This document shows positions 46,701 through 56,800 of a DNA stretch of 64,000 bases, in pieces (the first letter of the stretch is position 1; each line of letters begins with the position of its first letter). Below the pieces are notes generated by a model. The model made no database searches. It was not told the DNA's origin and worked only from the letters and a program-made list of their open reading frames with translations. The stretch comes from Galaxea fascicularis. Its lineage: Eukaryota; Cnidaria; Anthozoa; Scleractinia; Euphylliidae. The stretch covers positions 9,983,247 to 10,047,246 of the forward strand of contig OX419338.1 in NCBI GenBank assembly GCA_948470475.1, written 5' to 3'. The position numbers and the translations under genes are program-made.

Positions 46701-48887
46701 TATCTTTAAATTCTTTGATGTACTTGAGGTGCTTTGGTTACTTGAGCTGCTTTACTTATGCATTTTACTACCAGCCTCTCAAATCTGATCCTGAAAATCT
46801 ACCAGCTTGCACTGGGAATCTAATAATTCCGTTTCCAGGATCACTACTATTCAAATACATAGCGGACTAAAATAAACATGCAATTCCCTGGGCTGAGTTG
46901 CTTGAAGCATGATTAGTGCTAACTGTTGGTTAAGATACATTAAAACCTATACGGTATTTAACCCTAATCGTGCTTTGAGCAACTCAGCCCAGATTGGTAA
47001 CTACATATCACAGAGTCCATGAATTCTGATTATCCCAACTGTCAAGATAGAAAATTTGTCAATGGCAATTTGCACGTTGTTATTAAACAGCTGAGGAAAG
47101 ATTCAACTTACATCTTTTCCTCTGCTTTTATCAATTTCTTTCTTGATCACCTGAATCTGCTGAAAGGATTTCTTTGATGTCACACTAAACACAAGGAGAA
47201 ATCCCTACAAAGACAAGAAGCACTCAACTGCTGTAAACCATCAGCCATGTAACAATTTACTTCATTAGAAATATTATTTTTCTATCAAATTTACTCTGTA
47301 AAAATAGCCTCATAACATTACCAATAATAATTGCAGTGCCCTTAAGATTCCACAAAACAAATTTATTAATAATTGCATAAAATGCTCCAATTTTGATGTA
47401 TTTTTTTATGTGGGATGCCATATAAGCAGACCATGTATAAAATTTGATCGAGTTTCATTGTCATCGTAATTGCATATGGTAATTAGCCACATGCTTGTCC
47501 TTGTCACTGAAGTTAAGCCATGTGAAGCCACCTGGTGTTGTTGACCTTTTCTCTAGTCATCTTCTTTCGATTTCATTCCTGTACTTTGAGGAACCATGTG
47601 ACACTTCATGTGTGTTCAACAAGTGCACACGAACACATGTGACTAACAATGCATGTTTATTCTAATTCAACTGAACCTTACAAACTTGAGTAATGTGATA
47701 GCACTGTACTAGAATATCATGACAACACTGGAATTACCAAACACTGTGGTTAAGCTGAGCAGCCACAGTCCCTCGTTCTATACGCACTCATTTGTCAGAG
47801 AAAACCTTTTTAAATAAAAATTTCATTCTCACAGTGCTGTGACATACGTTGACCATAAGTATAAATGATTGAAAAGAGATTGACTTGTTCTGTTCATTGC
47901 TTTAGGGCCTGTACACACTAGGTTGAAAAGATTTGTTTGGCTCAGTGACAAAATCTTGACAAATTCATCTCCACCAAATTTTGAATTGCACATGCACTTG
48001 CCATTACTTTTAAGGCCTGCAAATTGTAAGAATCTGACAGTTTTGACTCTTGACAAAAATTTGTCCTGCTCTGAGGCAGGACGACAGCAATTTTAAAGTT
48101 TGGTACAGCTTGACAAAATTTTGGTAGGATGAAAAATGCTGTTTACACTTGCAGAACAAAACTGATGACAAATATTTTTGCAAAATAAACAAAAATTCAC
48201 CTAGTGTGTACAGGCCCTTAGTTTTGTTTTCAACTGTGAATAATTTGCATTCCAATTGAGTGTGACTTGAACCATTGTGTGTTTGGCTACCCGCATAACC
48301 AGTCAAAGTTAGCGGCAAATTATGCATCCAATGTTAACGCCTTCTGACGTCTTGTTTCTAGCAAAACTCAGATGTTAACTTGTGACCAACTAAAATACCA
48401 AGAAACGGAAACATTTAGTTCACAATGTTTCAACTTGGAAACCACTGACATTACCTTTCTGTGGAGTTTTAATAGCTGTTGGGAATATATTGTACAGTCA
48501 AGAATAATTAGAATTGGACAACATAAACGCAGTAGTATGGGTTCACTGCGATCAAACTAACATGCAATCCATGTCATTTTTACCAGTATTTCATTTAAAA
48601 TCAATACCAAATCAAACAACTTTCTAGTGATTTACATGTATAAAATAAGTATTAAACAATTAACAATTATTGGACGAGGTTGAGCAAAATATCGTGATTT
48701 GTCAGTGGCGAGCAGATCAATTATTTGCCGAAGCCTGAGCCAAATAATTGATCTGCGAGACACTGACAAATCACGATATTTTGCGACAACCGAGTTCAAT
48801 AATTGTTTTATCATTCGATAACCGATGTTCTTTTGATCTAGTAATGATGTCAACTCACTCTCTCACAGCTCGGGGAAGCGATTGCGA

Positions 48888-48918
<31 letters not shown>

Positions 48919-49659
48919 ACGAGTGTGGTTACTGTTGCGCATGAGCAGAATATTATTTGCAGCAAAAGCTGATTTAGACGATATTACGCATGAGCAGACC
49001 ATTATTTGCAGGCAGTTATTTGCAGGTCACGTGGTGGGCTCCCAGCCAATGAAAAGGGGGGAAAAATCTATCGAATGATAATAATTTATTATTGTGATTA
49101 ACTGCACATACAAGATACTTACATCTGCAAGATTGAGATAATGTTTAGAAAGTTCTCCATTACTGAAGTCCTGTAGTTGCAGAATCAAGAAAAAAACATT
49201 TTTCTAGTTATTGTGTCAAATAACAGTTGATTGGCCAAAAACCAATCCATGAAAGGAGTAAAGACATTTTCTGCAAAACAAATTGATAATCAGGTTAGGT
49301 ATAATTCAGTTGATTCACTCAAGGCCCTTTATTTCTTCTGGCGTAAACAATTAGATAGATTTAAAAAAATGCCTCTCTGTAACATTTCAAATAACAACAA
49401 CAACAACAACAACAATAATAACAGCTCGAATACCAAGGAAGTTGAATTCTAGGCCACATGCAAAATTTCAGCCAGTTTTGAGCAAAATAAAAAAATGGCC
49501 TAAAATTCAACATAGGCTGTTTATGCTCCCAGCCCATACATGAAGCACAACCACAAAATGAATGGACTTTGACGGAGTTTCTGACCCTAGATACCTGGAT
49601 GGGGATTGGTCATAACTAAAAATCCTTGCAGGCCATCTTGCTGTGATGTAGATAATTCT

Positions 49660-49707
<48 letters not shown>

Positions 49708-52365
49708 GACACATTTAAGACAAACACATTTAATGTCTGACAAATGTAAATTTGTCTTCTGTTAAACTTGTGCGATACCGGGGCACAATTAACAGATGAC
49801 TTATGGGCTTTTTCTTACATACCCCTCACTATACCAATATAACCATATACAACAGGAATATTTAAGAAGTTCTATCAAAAAAGTGAAACATCTCACCAAA
49901 CCAGCAGTATCAAAGATTTTAATCCTCTCTTTCACTCCTCTGTCAGTGTCAAGCTGAACCTCATAGATATCCTCAATTGTACGAAAGGATGGCTGAAACA
50001 TGAAATTATCAGTATGATAGTAAAACTATCTCAGCCAAATTCTGTATGACACCATGCCCCCCCCCCCCCTTCCCCAGGCATACCCCTGGGGATTTTCAAA
50101 CTTTTCTCTACTTGGCAGTCTATTCTTCAGCCCCAGGTACACAGAAAGAGACAATTCCTCACCTCAGGGGCTCCTCCTAAGTGCTTATGAGTCAAGTGAA
50201 TACTATAAACATTATACACGTATCATTGGCTTTCCCGGGGCTGAGCCCTGGGACACCCACGGGTCACCTGGGGGTTTGGGATGGGATTAGTCTATTTTGG
50301 AGTACCAATTTCCTCTGCGGGGTAAGGGACCGAGGAGAATGGTAAGATACCTTTTCTAGACTGCTTGGTTACCCGTGACAACAAACAACTATGAACTACA
50401 GTTTACAGGAAACCTACACATACTGACCGACTACTTGACGAATGCTTTTACAACCCTACTTCACACAAAGCAACGACAATACGTACCCTAACAAGACGAG
50501 CGCAACTAGTTTGCGATTCACACGACAGTTTAACAGACGAACGTGAGTACTTAGACAACGTTTTCAATAAAAACAACTACAACCACGACCTTGTTAGACG
50601 CAACACCTACCATGCAGAACCTAATGTTACGAACATGAACGTGACACCTGTCACCACAGCTACGATACCTTACATCAAAGGCACATCTGAAACTATGGCA
50701 TGCATCCCACAGCCCTACAACATCCGTGTTGCTCACAAACCCATCACCACTTTACGGCAACTACTGACGAACGTTAAGGACAAAGACGAACCAAAGAACA
50801 GACAAGGAGCAATTTACAAGATCAAATGCTGCAACTGCCAGGCCACCTATATCGGTGAGACCGGCAGAAACTTGAACGTAAGACTGACTGAACACAAACG
50901 AGCGATGAGAAATGGTGACCTCAACAATAACATTGCTGAACACCATTTACAGACAAACCACAGAATCGACTGGGACTCTGCTGAATGCGTTACATACAGT
51001 ACTAATTACTACCAACGGATTGTACTGGAAAGCTGGTTTACTAATTTAGAACAGGCACCACTAAACCGTTGCTTACAACTTCCCGCACCTTACAAACAAC
51101 TTGTCGACGACATAAACAACGGACAAACAACAGACTGACCGACAACGACACACATACAGACATTAGTCTAACAAAAGACGGATCGAAATGCACCAATTAT
51201 TGTTTACAACAGACAAACAACAGACCGACTAATTTTACTAACAATACACGTACACACATTAGACTAACAAAAGACGGATCGAAACGCACCAATCACTGTG
51301 CACAGTCTTCACAGCCAATGACAACTAGGCTTAACTGACAGTCGACCAATAACATCACGACTTTGTTGACCAATCACATCAACAACCAGAGTACTTATAC
51401 CATCTACTGACGTTACACAAATCACTTGACTCTGATGATGACTTCCACTCAGGTTGTCGAAACATCAGTCAATGTCACCACAAACAGTCCTTCTCAGGAC
51501 TACACTCACCCGAACGATCGTACTTCACTTAATTGTACTTGTTTGTTAACAAATGTGAACCCCTGGGGTGAAACCCTGGTGCTAAACCCGCAGGATTTGT
51601 CCATTGTAGTGGCACCAAACTCAATAAAACATAAATATGCGTGCAACAGATGCATTAAAAAAGCAGCCTGTTAGACTTGCAAAATTGCAAATGATCAGAA
51701 AAAACAAACATGTCTACCACTATTCTTAAGTTATGTCCTCTACCTGCAGCATTGGGCTGTCCTTACTACCTTGGGCACAAATTTTCCCTAAAGGGACCTC
51801 CTGGCCGATAAAACAATACCGTACACATATTTTGACGTCTCTGCCCCTAGGGAGAGGGATTTAGGAGCCTTTTATTTCACCTTAAAAACAAATCTCCGCG
51901 GGTGTCCCGGGGATCACCCCCCAGACGAGCCAACATTAGTGACTGGCTCTTTACAGTTTTAATCAACAACAAGTTATTTCCAATTCTCCTTAACTTCTAC
52001 CCCCAGGGACAAGAATGTATCAAGTACTTTCCCACCCTGGGGCCCGAAGAACTGGTCTTCTCTCGGGGGATTGCCCGGGGACATGGTAACAGGTAAAACT
52101 TAACGATGCGTAAATACCAAGAATGATCAAGAACACAAGGTTTTTGTAACACTGAAGGAGAACCTGTAATCTTCAATATTTTGCATGAATCAGAGTATCC
52201 TGAGGCATATGTCTCCTTAAAATGTCAATGGTATTCTACGTACTGTATTGATTACTCAAATTTTACCTGTCCCGGAGAGTGTTTCCCGAATACTGCTTGC
52301 TCTATTACTGCCGTCTTTCCCACGCAACCTCCTCCGACAACGACAAGACGTAAACACTTCGGCAT
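43710..52365 (-). CDS. NKIRAS: KappaB-Ras small GTPase homologue (NKIRAS), complete, 7 exons
   Basis: Atypical Ras-like GTPase; vertebrate kappaB-Ras binds the IkappaB PEST region and RalGAP and restrains NF-kappaB and Ral signalling. Minus-strand coding exons: 52365-52267, 49992-49897, 49170-49123, 47204-47112, 46405-46312, 45648-45574 and 43825-43710. All introns are GT-AG with matching phases; 621 nt, 206 residues plus stop (human about 192). The start matches the family, which begins directly before the P-loop: G-G-G-C-V-G-K-T at 11-18. T-I-E-D-I-Y (38-43), T-D-R-G-V-K-E (49-55), D-F-S-N-G-E-L-S-K-H-Y (66-76), G-F-L-L-V-F-S-V (82-89) and S-F-Q-Q-I-Q-V-I-K-K-E-I-D follow NKIRAS closely. 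The NKxD motif is T-K-A-D (120-123). Leu65 replaces Ras Gln61, as in kappaB-Ras, but D-T-A-G keeps the Ala where vertebrate copies have Arg. There is no CAAX box; the tail is Ser/Lys-rich. Intron 1 carries a Penelope-like element on the other strand. Confidence 0.92.
44636..44716 (+). mobile_element. LINE 3' tail remnant
   Basis: 'attgtaaagcgcctagaaca' followed by 'gctatagaaataaag' and a (ATT)n run has the layout of the 3' end of the LINE at 40190-40260 ('tgtaagcgcattgag ... tataagaac ... ttattatt'). Only the tail is present, as expected of a heavily truncated LINE copy. Confidence 0.6.
45361..45550 (+). repeat. Dispersed repeat, family R1, copy 3
   Basis: 'tgaccaacgtttaat', 'tcactgctca', 'agtgatcaaaaagta', 'gtcttgattgttcaac' and 'gacattagggtttaaaaggt' occur in the family order. 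It is the most diverged copy and lies directly after NKIRAS exon 6 in transcript direction. Confidence 0.65.
45722..46045 (+). repeat. Tandem duplication, 171-bp unit (NKIRAS intron)
   Basis: 'caaggtgggcccttatatgc' starts both copies, at 45722 and 45893. They are nearly identical through 'gtaaacagacaccc' to 'ttaccggtatt', so the event is recent. Confidence 0.9.
46883..46992. mobile_element. MITE about 105 bp
   Basis: 'tgggctgagttgcttgaagc' and 'gctttgagcaactcagccca' form complementary ends, with 'atgattag' / 'ctaatcgt' inside. Confidence 0.75.
47905..48222. mobile_element. MITE about 318 bp
   Basis: Left end AGGGCCTGTACACACTAGGT, right end its exact complement at 48202-48221. The interior has several 'ttgacaaaat' words in both orientations. 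It lies in the NKIRAS intron between exons 3 and 4. Confidence 0.82.
48655..48805. mobile_element. Palindrome about 150 bp
   Basis: Arms 'gcaaaatatcgtgatttgtc' (48683) and 'gacaaatcacgatattttgc' (48764) are exact complements, extended by 'gatcaattatttg' / 'caaataattgatc'. A non-palindromic part of the same element may continue to about 49085. Confidence 0.82.
49662..49702. repeat. (AAT)n microsatellite
   Basis: About 13 AAT/ATA units, in NKIRAS intron 2. A smaller (AAC)n/(AAT)n run lies at 49394-49422. Confidence 0.9.
50401..51138 (+). pseudogene. Penelope-like ORF fragment: RT tail, linker and GIY-YIG endonuclease
   Basis: An open frame of 245 codons runs to TGA at 51136-51138. It opens V-Y-R-K-P-T-H-T-D-R-L-L-D-E, the conserved segment after the Penelope RT, then H-K-A-T-T-I-R-T-L-T-R-R-A. 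The endonuclease has G-A-I-Y-K-I-K-C-C-N-C (GIY half), T-Y-I-G-E-T-G-R-N-L-N-V-R-L (YIG half with the catalytic Arg), T-E-H-K-R-A and N-N-I-A-E-H-H-L-Q-T-N-H. The Cys pair C-x-x-C before the YIG half is typical of canonical Penelope endonucleases. The RT catalytic region is missing and an in-frame stop precedes 50395, so this copy cannot move by itself. Confidence 0.85.
51127..51303 (+). repeat. Tandem duplication in the Penelope 3' region, about 88-bp unit
   Basis: 'ctaacaaaagacggatcgaa' occurs at 51169 and 51267, within longer similar stretches starting 'acaaacaacagac' at 51123 and 51213. Confidence 0.8.
51427..51477 (+). ncRNA. Hammerhead-ribozyme-like core in the Penelope-like 3' region
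   Basis: CUGAUGA at 51432-51438, GAAA at 51459-51462 and GUC at 51468-51470 match the invariant hammerhead elements in the right order. Between the first two, GAC/GUC and CC/GG can pair as stem II around the loop ACUCA. A C-AUCA-G mini-hairpin would be stem III. Stem I can form UGAC/GUCA with a bulge. Hammerheads with very short stem III are known from Penelope-like elements. The U before GAC and the imperfect stem I weaken the case, so it may be a decayed or inactive copy. Confidence 0.4.
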
Positions 52366-52741
52366 ATCGTTTCGTCTTTTTTCCAATTCAGGTGAATATA
52401 CAGGCTGAAGTATTTCAAAACTTTGCTTCAGCGGCCGCTCAATGTACGGGACCTGGGGGGACCTGGGGAAGATCAACTGTGACGTACGATGACGTCACTG
52501 ATGGAGAAGAAAATATGAACGGCGGTGATAATCTTCGATCGAGTCCATAACAAAGGATATCTGCAGCAGAAAAGTCGAGGAAGTACACTCGCCGAGTCTT
52601 AAACAGTTCAGCTGTATCTACAAAAAAGGAGGAGCAGTATTGTCGCAGCGTATTGTTCTTGTTTGGAGCGTAGATACGTGGTGTAACTATCATATAGTGG
52701 TTTAACGTGCCTCAATAAGCTAAACTATTTATAGTCTTATA

Positions 52742-53220
52742 TATGACCATGCATGACAATACACTGGAATACGTGGCCATACACCGGCGTACATAGGGGT
52801 ACACGACAATGCAAGGGCATACACGCGCATGAATGGACATACACTGGTGTACATAGGCGTACACAGTGATACATGGGCGTACTCGGGCGTACTCGGGCAT
52901 ACATGGGCATACACTGGCGTACACGGGCATACCTGGAGGTACACTGGGGTACATAGGCGTACATGGTAATACATGGAGATACACGGACATACATATCCAT
53001 ACATTGGTGTATATAGGCGTACACGGTAGTACATGAGAAACACGTGCATACATGGACATACACTGTGGTACATAGGGGTACATGGTAATACATGGGGATA
53101 CACGGACATACATTCCATACATTGATGTATATAGGCGTACACAGTAATACATGGGCATACACGGGCATACACGGGCATACACGGGCATACACGGGCATAC
53201 ATGGACATACACTGGGCTAC
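52742..53220. repeat. Decamer minisatellite array A (about 48 units)
   Basis: Degenerate 10-bp unit near TACACGGGCA on the + strand; five consecutive units at 53157-53200 are identical. A longer duplication of about 100 bp is superimposed (52940-53030 against 53068-53152). Three decamers make 10 codons, so all frames show Tyr/Val/Cys/Pro-rich pseudo-repeats. It lies about 380 bp upstream of the NKIRAS ATG. Confidence 0.9.
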
Positions 53221-53227
53221 ATCGAAC

Positions 53228-53304
53228 TTCACATGTGCCAAATCTAATGCAAATGAGAAAAATATATTTTTCCCCTCATTTGCATCAGATTCGGCACATG
53301 TGAA
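53228..53304. repeat. Palindrome between the two decamer arrays
   Basis: Arms 'ttcacatgtgccaaatctaa' and 'cagattcggcacatgtgaa' plus 'tgcaaatgag' / 'ctcatttgca' surround an AT-rich loop. Each arm holds a perfect ATGCAAAT, the POU-octamer consensus. Confidence 0.85.
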
Positions 53305-53547
53305 CCGTTTGAACTGGGCCATCATGATTAATTATCCAAGGATAGAATGTTTTCGCGACAGAATTGCGTGAACCCAGTTTACGTTAAATTCCAGACTTAA
53401 ACATTTCCGATGTCGCTACCAGTGACTTTGGAGGAAATTCTGACAGCGGCATGCAAAACTTCTGAAATTTAAGCGTGAAAGGGTTTAAAACTCAGACGGC
53501 GGACAAAAAGACACTCCATAAATGAGGGCCTCGTCAACTCATTTAAA

Positions 53548-53768
53548 GTATGCCCATATAAACCGGTGTATGGCCATGTATACCCGTGTATGCCTATGTA
53601 CACAAGTGTATGGCCATGTATACCCGTGTATGCCTATGTACACCGGTGCATGGCCATGTATACCCGTGTATGCCTATGTACGCCGGTGCATGGCCATGCA
53701 TACCCGTGTATGCCTATGAACCCAAGTGTATGGCGATTTATGTCTGTGTATGCCCACGTACCCAAGTT
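53548..53768. repeat. Decamer minisatellite array B, inverted relative to array A
   Basis: About 22 decamers organised as five to six 40-bp higher-order units (TATGGCCATG, TATACCCGTG, TATGCCTATG, TACACAAGTG or a variant). The unit is the reverse complement type of array A, so the arrays face each other across 53228-53530. Confidence 0.88.
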
Positions 53769-53890
53769 GTCTTAGTACATATCACAACAAAGAGATAATA
53801 CAGCAAAAAAAATAATTTTAAGTCATTCATTCTTGCCAAGATAACAACGTTTTAACCGCAAAAACCGCGCAACAAGATCTCGGATAATTA

Positions 53891-56800
53891 CACTTGCACA
53901 CCAGACCCCCTCAACACTTGCACACCAGACCCCCTCAACACTTGCACACCAGACCCCCTCAACACTTGCACACCAGACCCCCTCAACACTTGCACACCAG
54001 ACCCCCTCAACACTTGCACACCAGACCCCCTCAACACTTGCACACCAGACCCCCTCAACACTTGCACACCAGACCCCCTCAACACTTGCACACCAGACCC
54101 CCTCAACACTTGCACACCAGACCCCCTCAACACTTGCACACCAGACCCCCTCAACACTTGCACACCAGACCCCCTCAACACTTGCACACCAGACCCCCTC
54201 AACACTTGCACACCAGACCCCCTCAACACTTGCACACCAGACCCCCTCAACACTTGCACACCAGACCCCCTCAACACTTGCACACCAGACCCCCTCAACA
54301 CTTGCACACCAGACCCCCTCAACACTTGCACACCAGACCCCCTCAACACTTGCACACCAGACCCCCTCAACACTTGCACACCAGACCCCCTCAACACTTG
54401 CACACCAGACCCCCTCAACACTTGCACACCAGACCCCCTCAACACTTGCACACCAGACCCCCTCAACACTTGCACACCAGACCCCCTCAACACTTGCACA
54501 CCAGACCCCCTCAACACTTGCACACCAGACCCCCTCAACACTTGCACACCAGACCCCCTCAACACTTGCACACCAGACCCCCTCAACACTTGCACACCAG
54601 ACCCCCTCAACACTTGCACACCAGACCCCCTCAACACTTGCACACCAGACCCCCTCAACACTTGCACACCAGACCCCCTCAACACTTGCACACCAGACCC
54701 CCTCAACACTTGCACACCAGACCCCCTCAACACTTGCACACCAGACCCCCTCAACACTTGCACACCAGACCCCCTCAACACTTGCACACCAGACCCCCTC
54801 AACACTTGCACACCAGACCCCCTCAACACTTGCACACCAGACCCCCTCAACACTTGCACACCAGACCCCCTCAACACTTGCACACCAGACCCCCTCAACA
54901 CTTGCACACCAGACCCCCTCAACACTTGCACACCAGACCCCCTCAACACTTGCACACCAGACCCCCTCAACACTTGCACACCAGACCCCCTCAACACTTG
55001 CACACCAGACCCCCTCAACACTTGCACACCAGACCCCCTCAACACTTGCACACCAGACCCCCTCAACACTTGCACACCAGACCCCCTCAACACTTGCACA
55101 CCAGACCCCCTCAACACTTGCACACCAGACCCCCTCAACACTTGCACACCAGACCCCCTCAACACTTGCACACCAGACCCCCTCAACACTTGCACACCAG
55201 ACCCCCTCAACACTTGCACACCAGACCCCCTCAACACTTGCACACCAGACCCCCTCAACACTTGCACACCAGACCCCCTCAACACTTGCACACCAGACCC
55301 CCTCAACACTTGCACACCAGACCCCCTCAACACTTGCACACCAGACCCCCTCAACACTTGCACACCAGACCCCCTCAACACTTGCACACCAGACCCCCTC
55401 AACACTTGCACACCAGACCCCCTCAACACTTGCACACCAGACCCCCTCAACACTTGCACACCAGACCCCCTCAACACTTGCACACCAGACCCCCTCAACA
55501 CTTGCACACCAGACCCCCTCAACACTTGCACACCAGACCCCCTCAACACTTGCACACCAGACCCCCTCAACACTTGCACACCAGACCCCCTCAACACTTG
55601 CACACCAGACCCCCTCAACACTTGCACACCAGACCCCCTCAACACTTGCACACCAGACCCCCTCAACACTTGCACACCAGACCCCCTCAACACTTGCACA
55701 CCAGACCCCCTCAACACTTGCACACCAGACCCCCTCAACACTTGCACACCAGACCCCCTCAACACTTGCACACCAGACCCCCTCAACACTTGCACACCAG
55801 ACCCCCTCAACACTTGCACACCAGACCCCCTCAACACTTGCACACCAGACCCCCTCAACACTTGCACACCAGACCCCCTCAACACTTGCACACCAGACCC
55901 CCTCAACACTTGCACACCAGACCCCCTCAACACTTGCACACCAGACCCCCTCAACACTTGCACACCAGACCCCCTCAACACTTGCACACCAGACCCCCTC
56001 AACACTTGCACACCAGACCCCCTCAACACTTGCACACCAGACCCCCTCAACACTTGCACACCAGACCCCCTCAACACTTGCACACCAGACCCCCTCAACA
56101 CTTGCACACCAGACCCCCTCAACACTTGCACACCAGACCCCCTCAACACTTGCACACCAGACCCCCTCAACACTTGCACACCAGACCCCCTCAACACTTG
56201 CACACCAGACCCCCTCAACACTTGCACACCAGACCCCCTCAACACTTGCACACCAGACCCCCTCAACACTTGCACACCAGACCCCCTCAACACTTGCACA
56301 CCAGACCCCCTCAACACTTGCACACCAGACCCCCTCAACACTTGCACACCAGACCCCCTCAACACTTGCACACCAGACCCCCTCAACACTTGCACACCAG
56401 ACCCCCTCAACACTTGCACACCAGACCCCCTCAACACTTGCACACCAGACCCCCTCAACACTTGCACACCAGACCCCCTCAACACTTGCACACCAGACCC
56501 CCTCAACACTTGCACACCAGACCCCCTCAACACTTGCACACCAGACCCCCTCAACACTTGCACACCAGACCCCCTCAACACTTGCACACCAGACCCCCTC
56601 AACACTTGCACACCAGACCCCCTCAACACTTGCACACCAGACCCCCTCAACACTTGCACACCAGACCCCCTCAACACTTGCACACCAGACCCCCTCAACA
56701 CTTGCACACCAGACCCCCTCAACACTTGCACACCAGACCCCCTCAACACTTGCACACCAGACCCCCTCAACACTTGCACACCAGACCCCCTCAACACTTG

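Larger units (their letters stand above)
50392..51540 (+). mobile_element. Penelope-like retroelement, 5'-truncated
   Basis: Penelope-like elements encode a reverse transcriptase followed by a GIY-YIG endonuclease. This copy starts abruptly at about 50392 within the last part of the RT region and keeps the linker, the endonuclease and about 400 bp of 3' sequence. It lies in NKIRAS intron 1 on the opposite strand, where it should be spliced out. Confidence 0.85.

Noticed and set aside
52712..53325. Cys/Tyr/Pro/Val-rich proteins of 150-200 residues on the minus strand
   Set aside because: They are frame readings of the decamer array. All three minus frames give similar peptides, which is the signature of a 10-bp repeat and not of coding selection.
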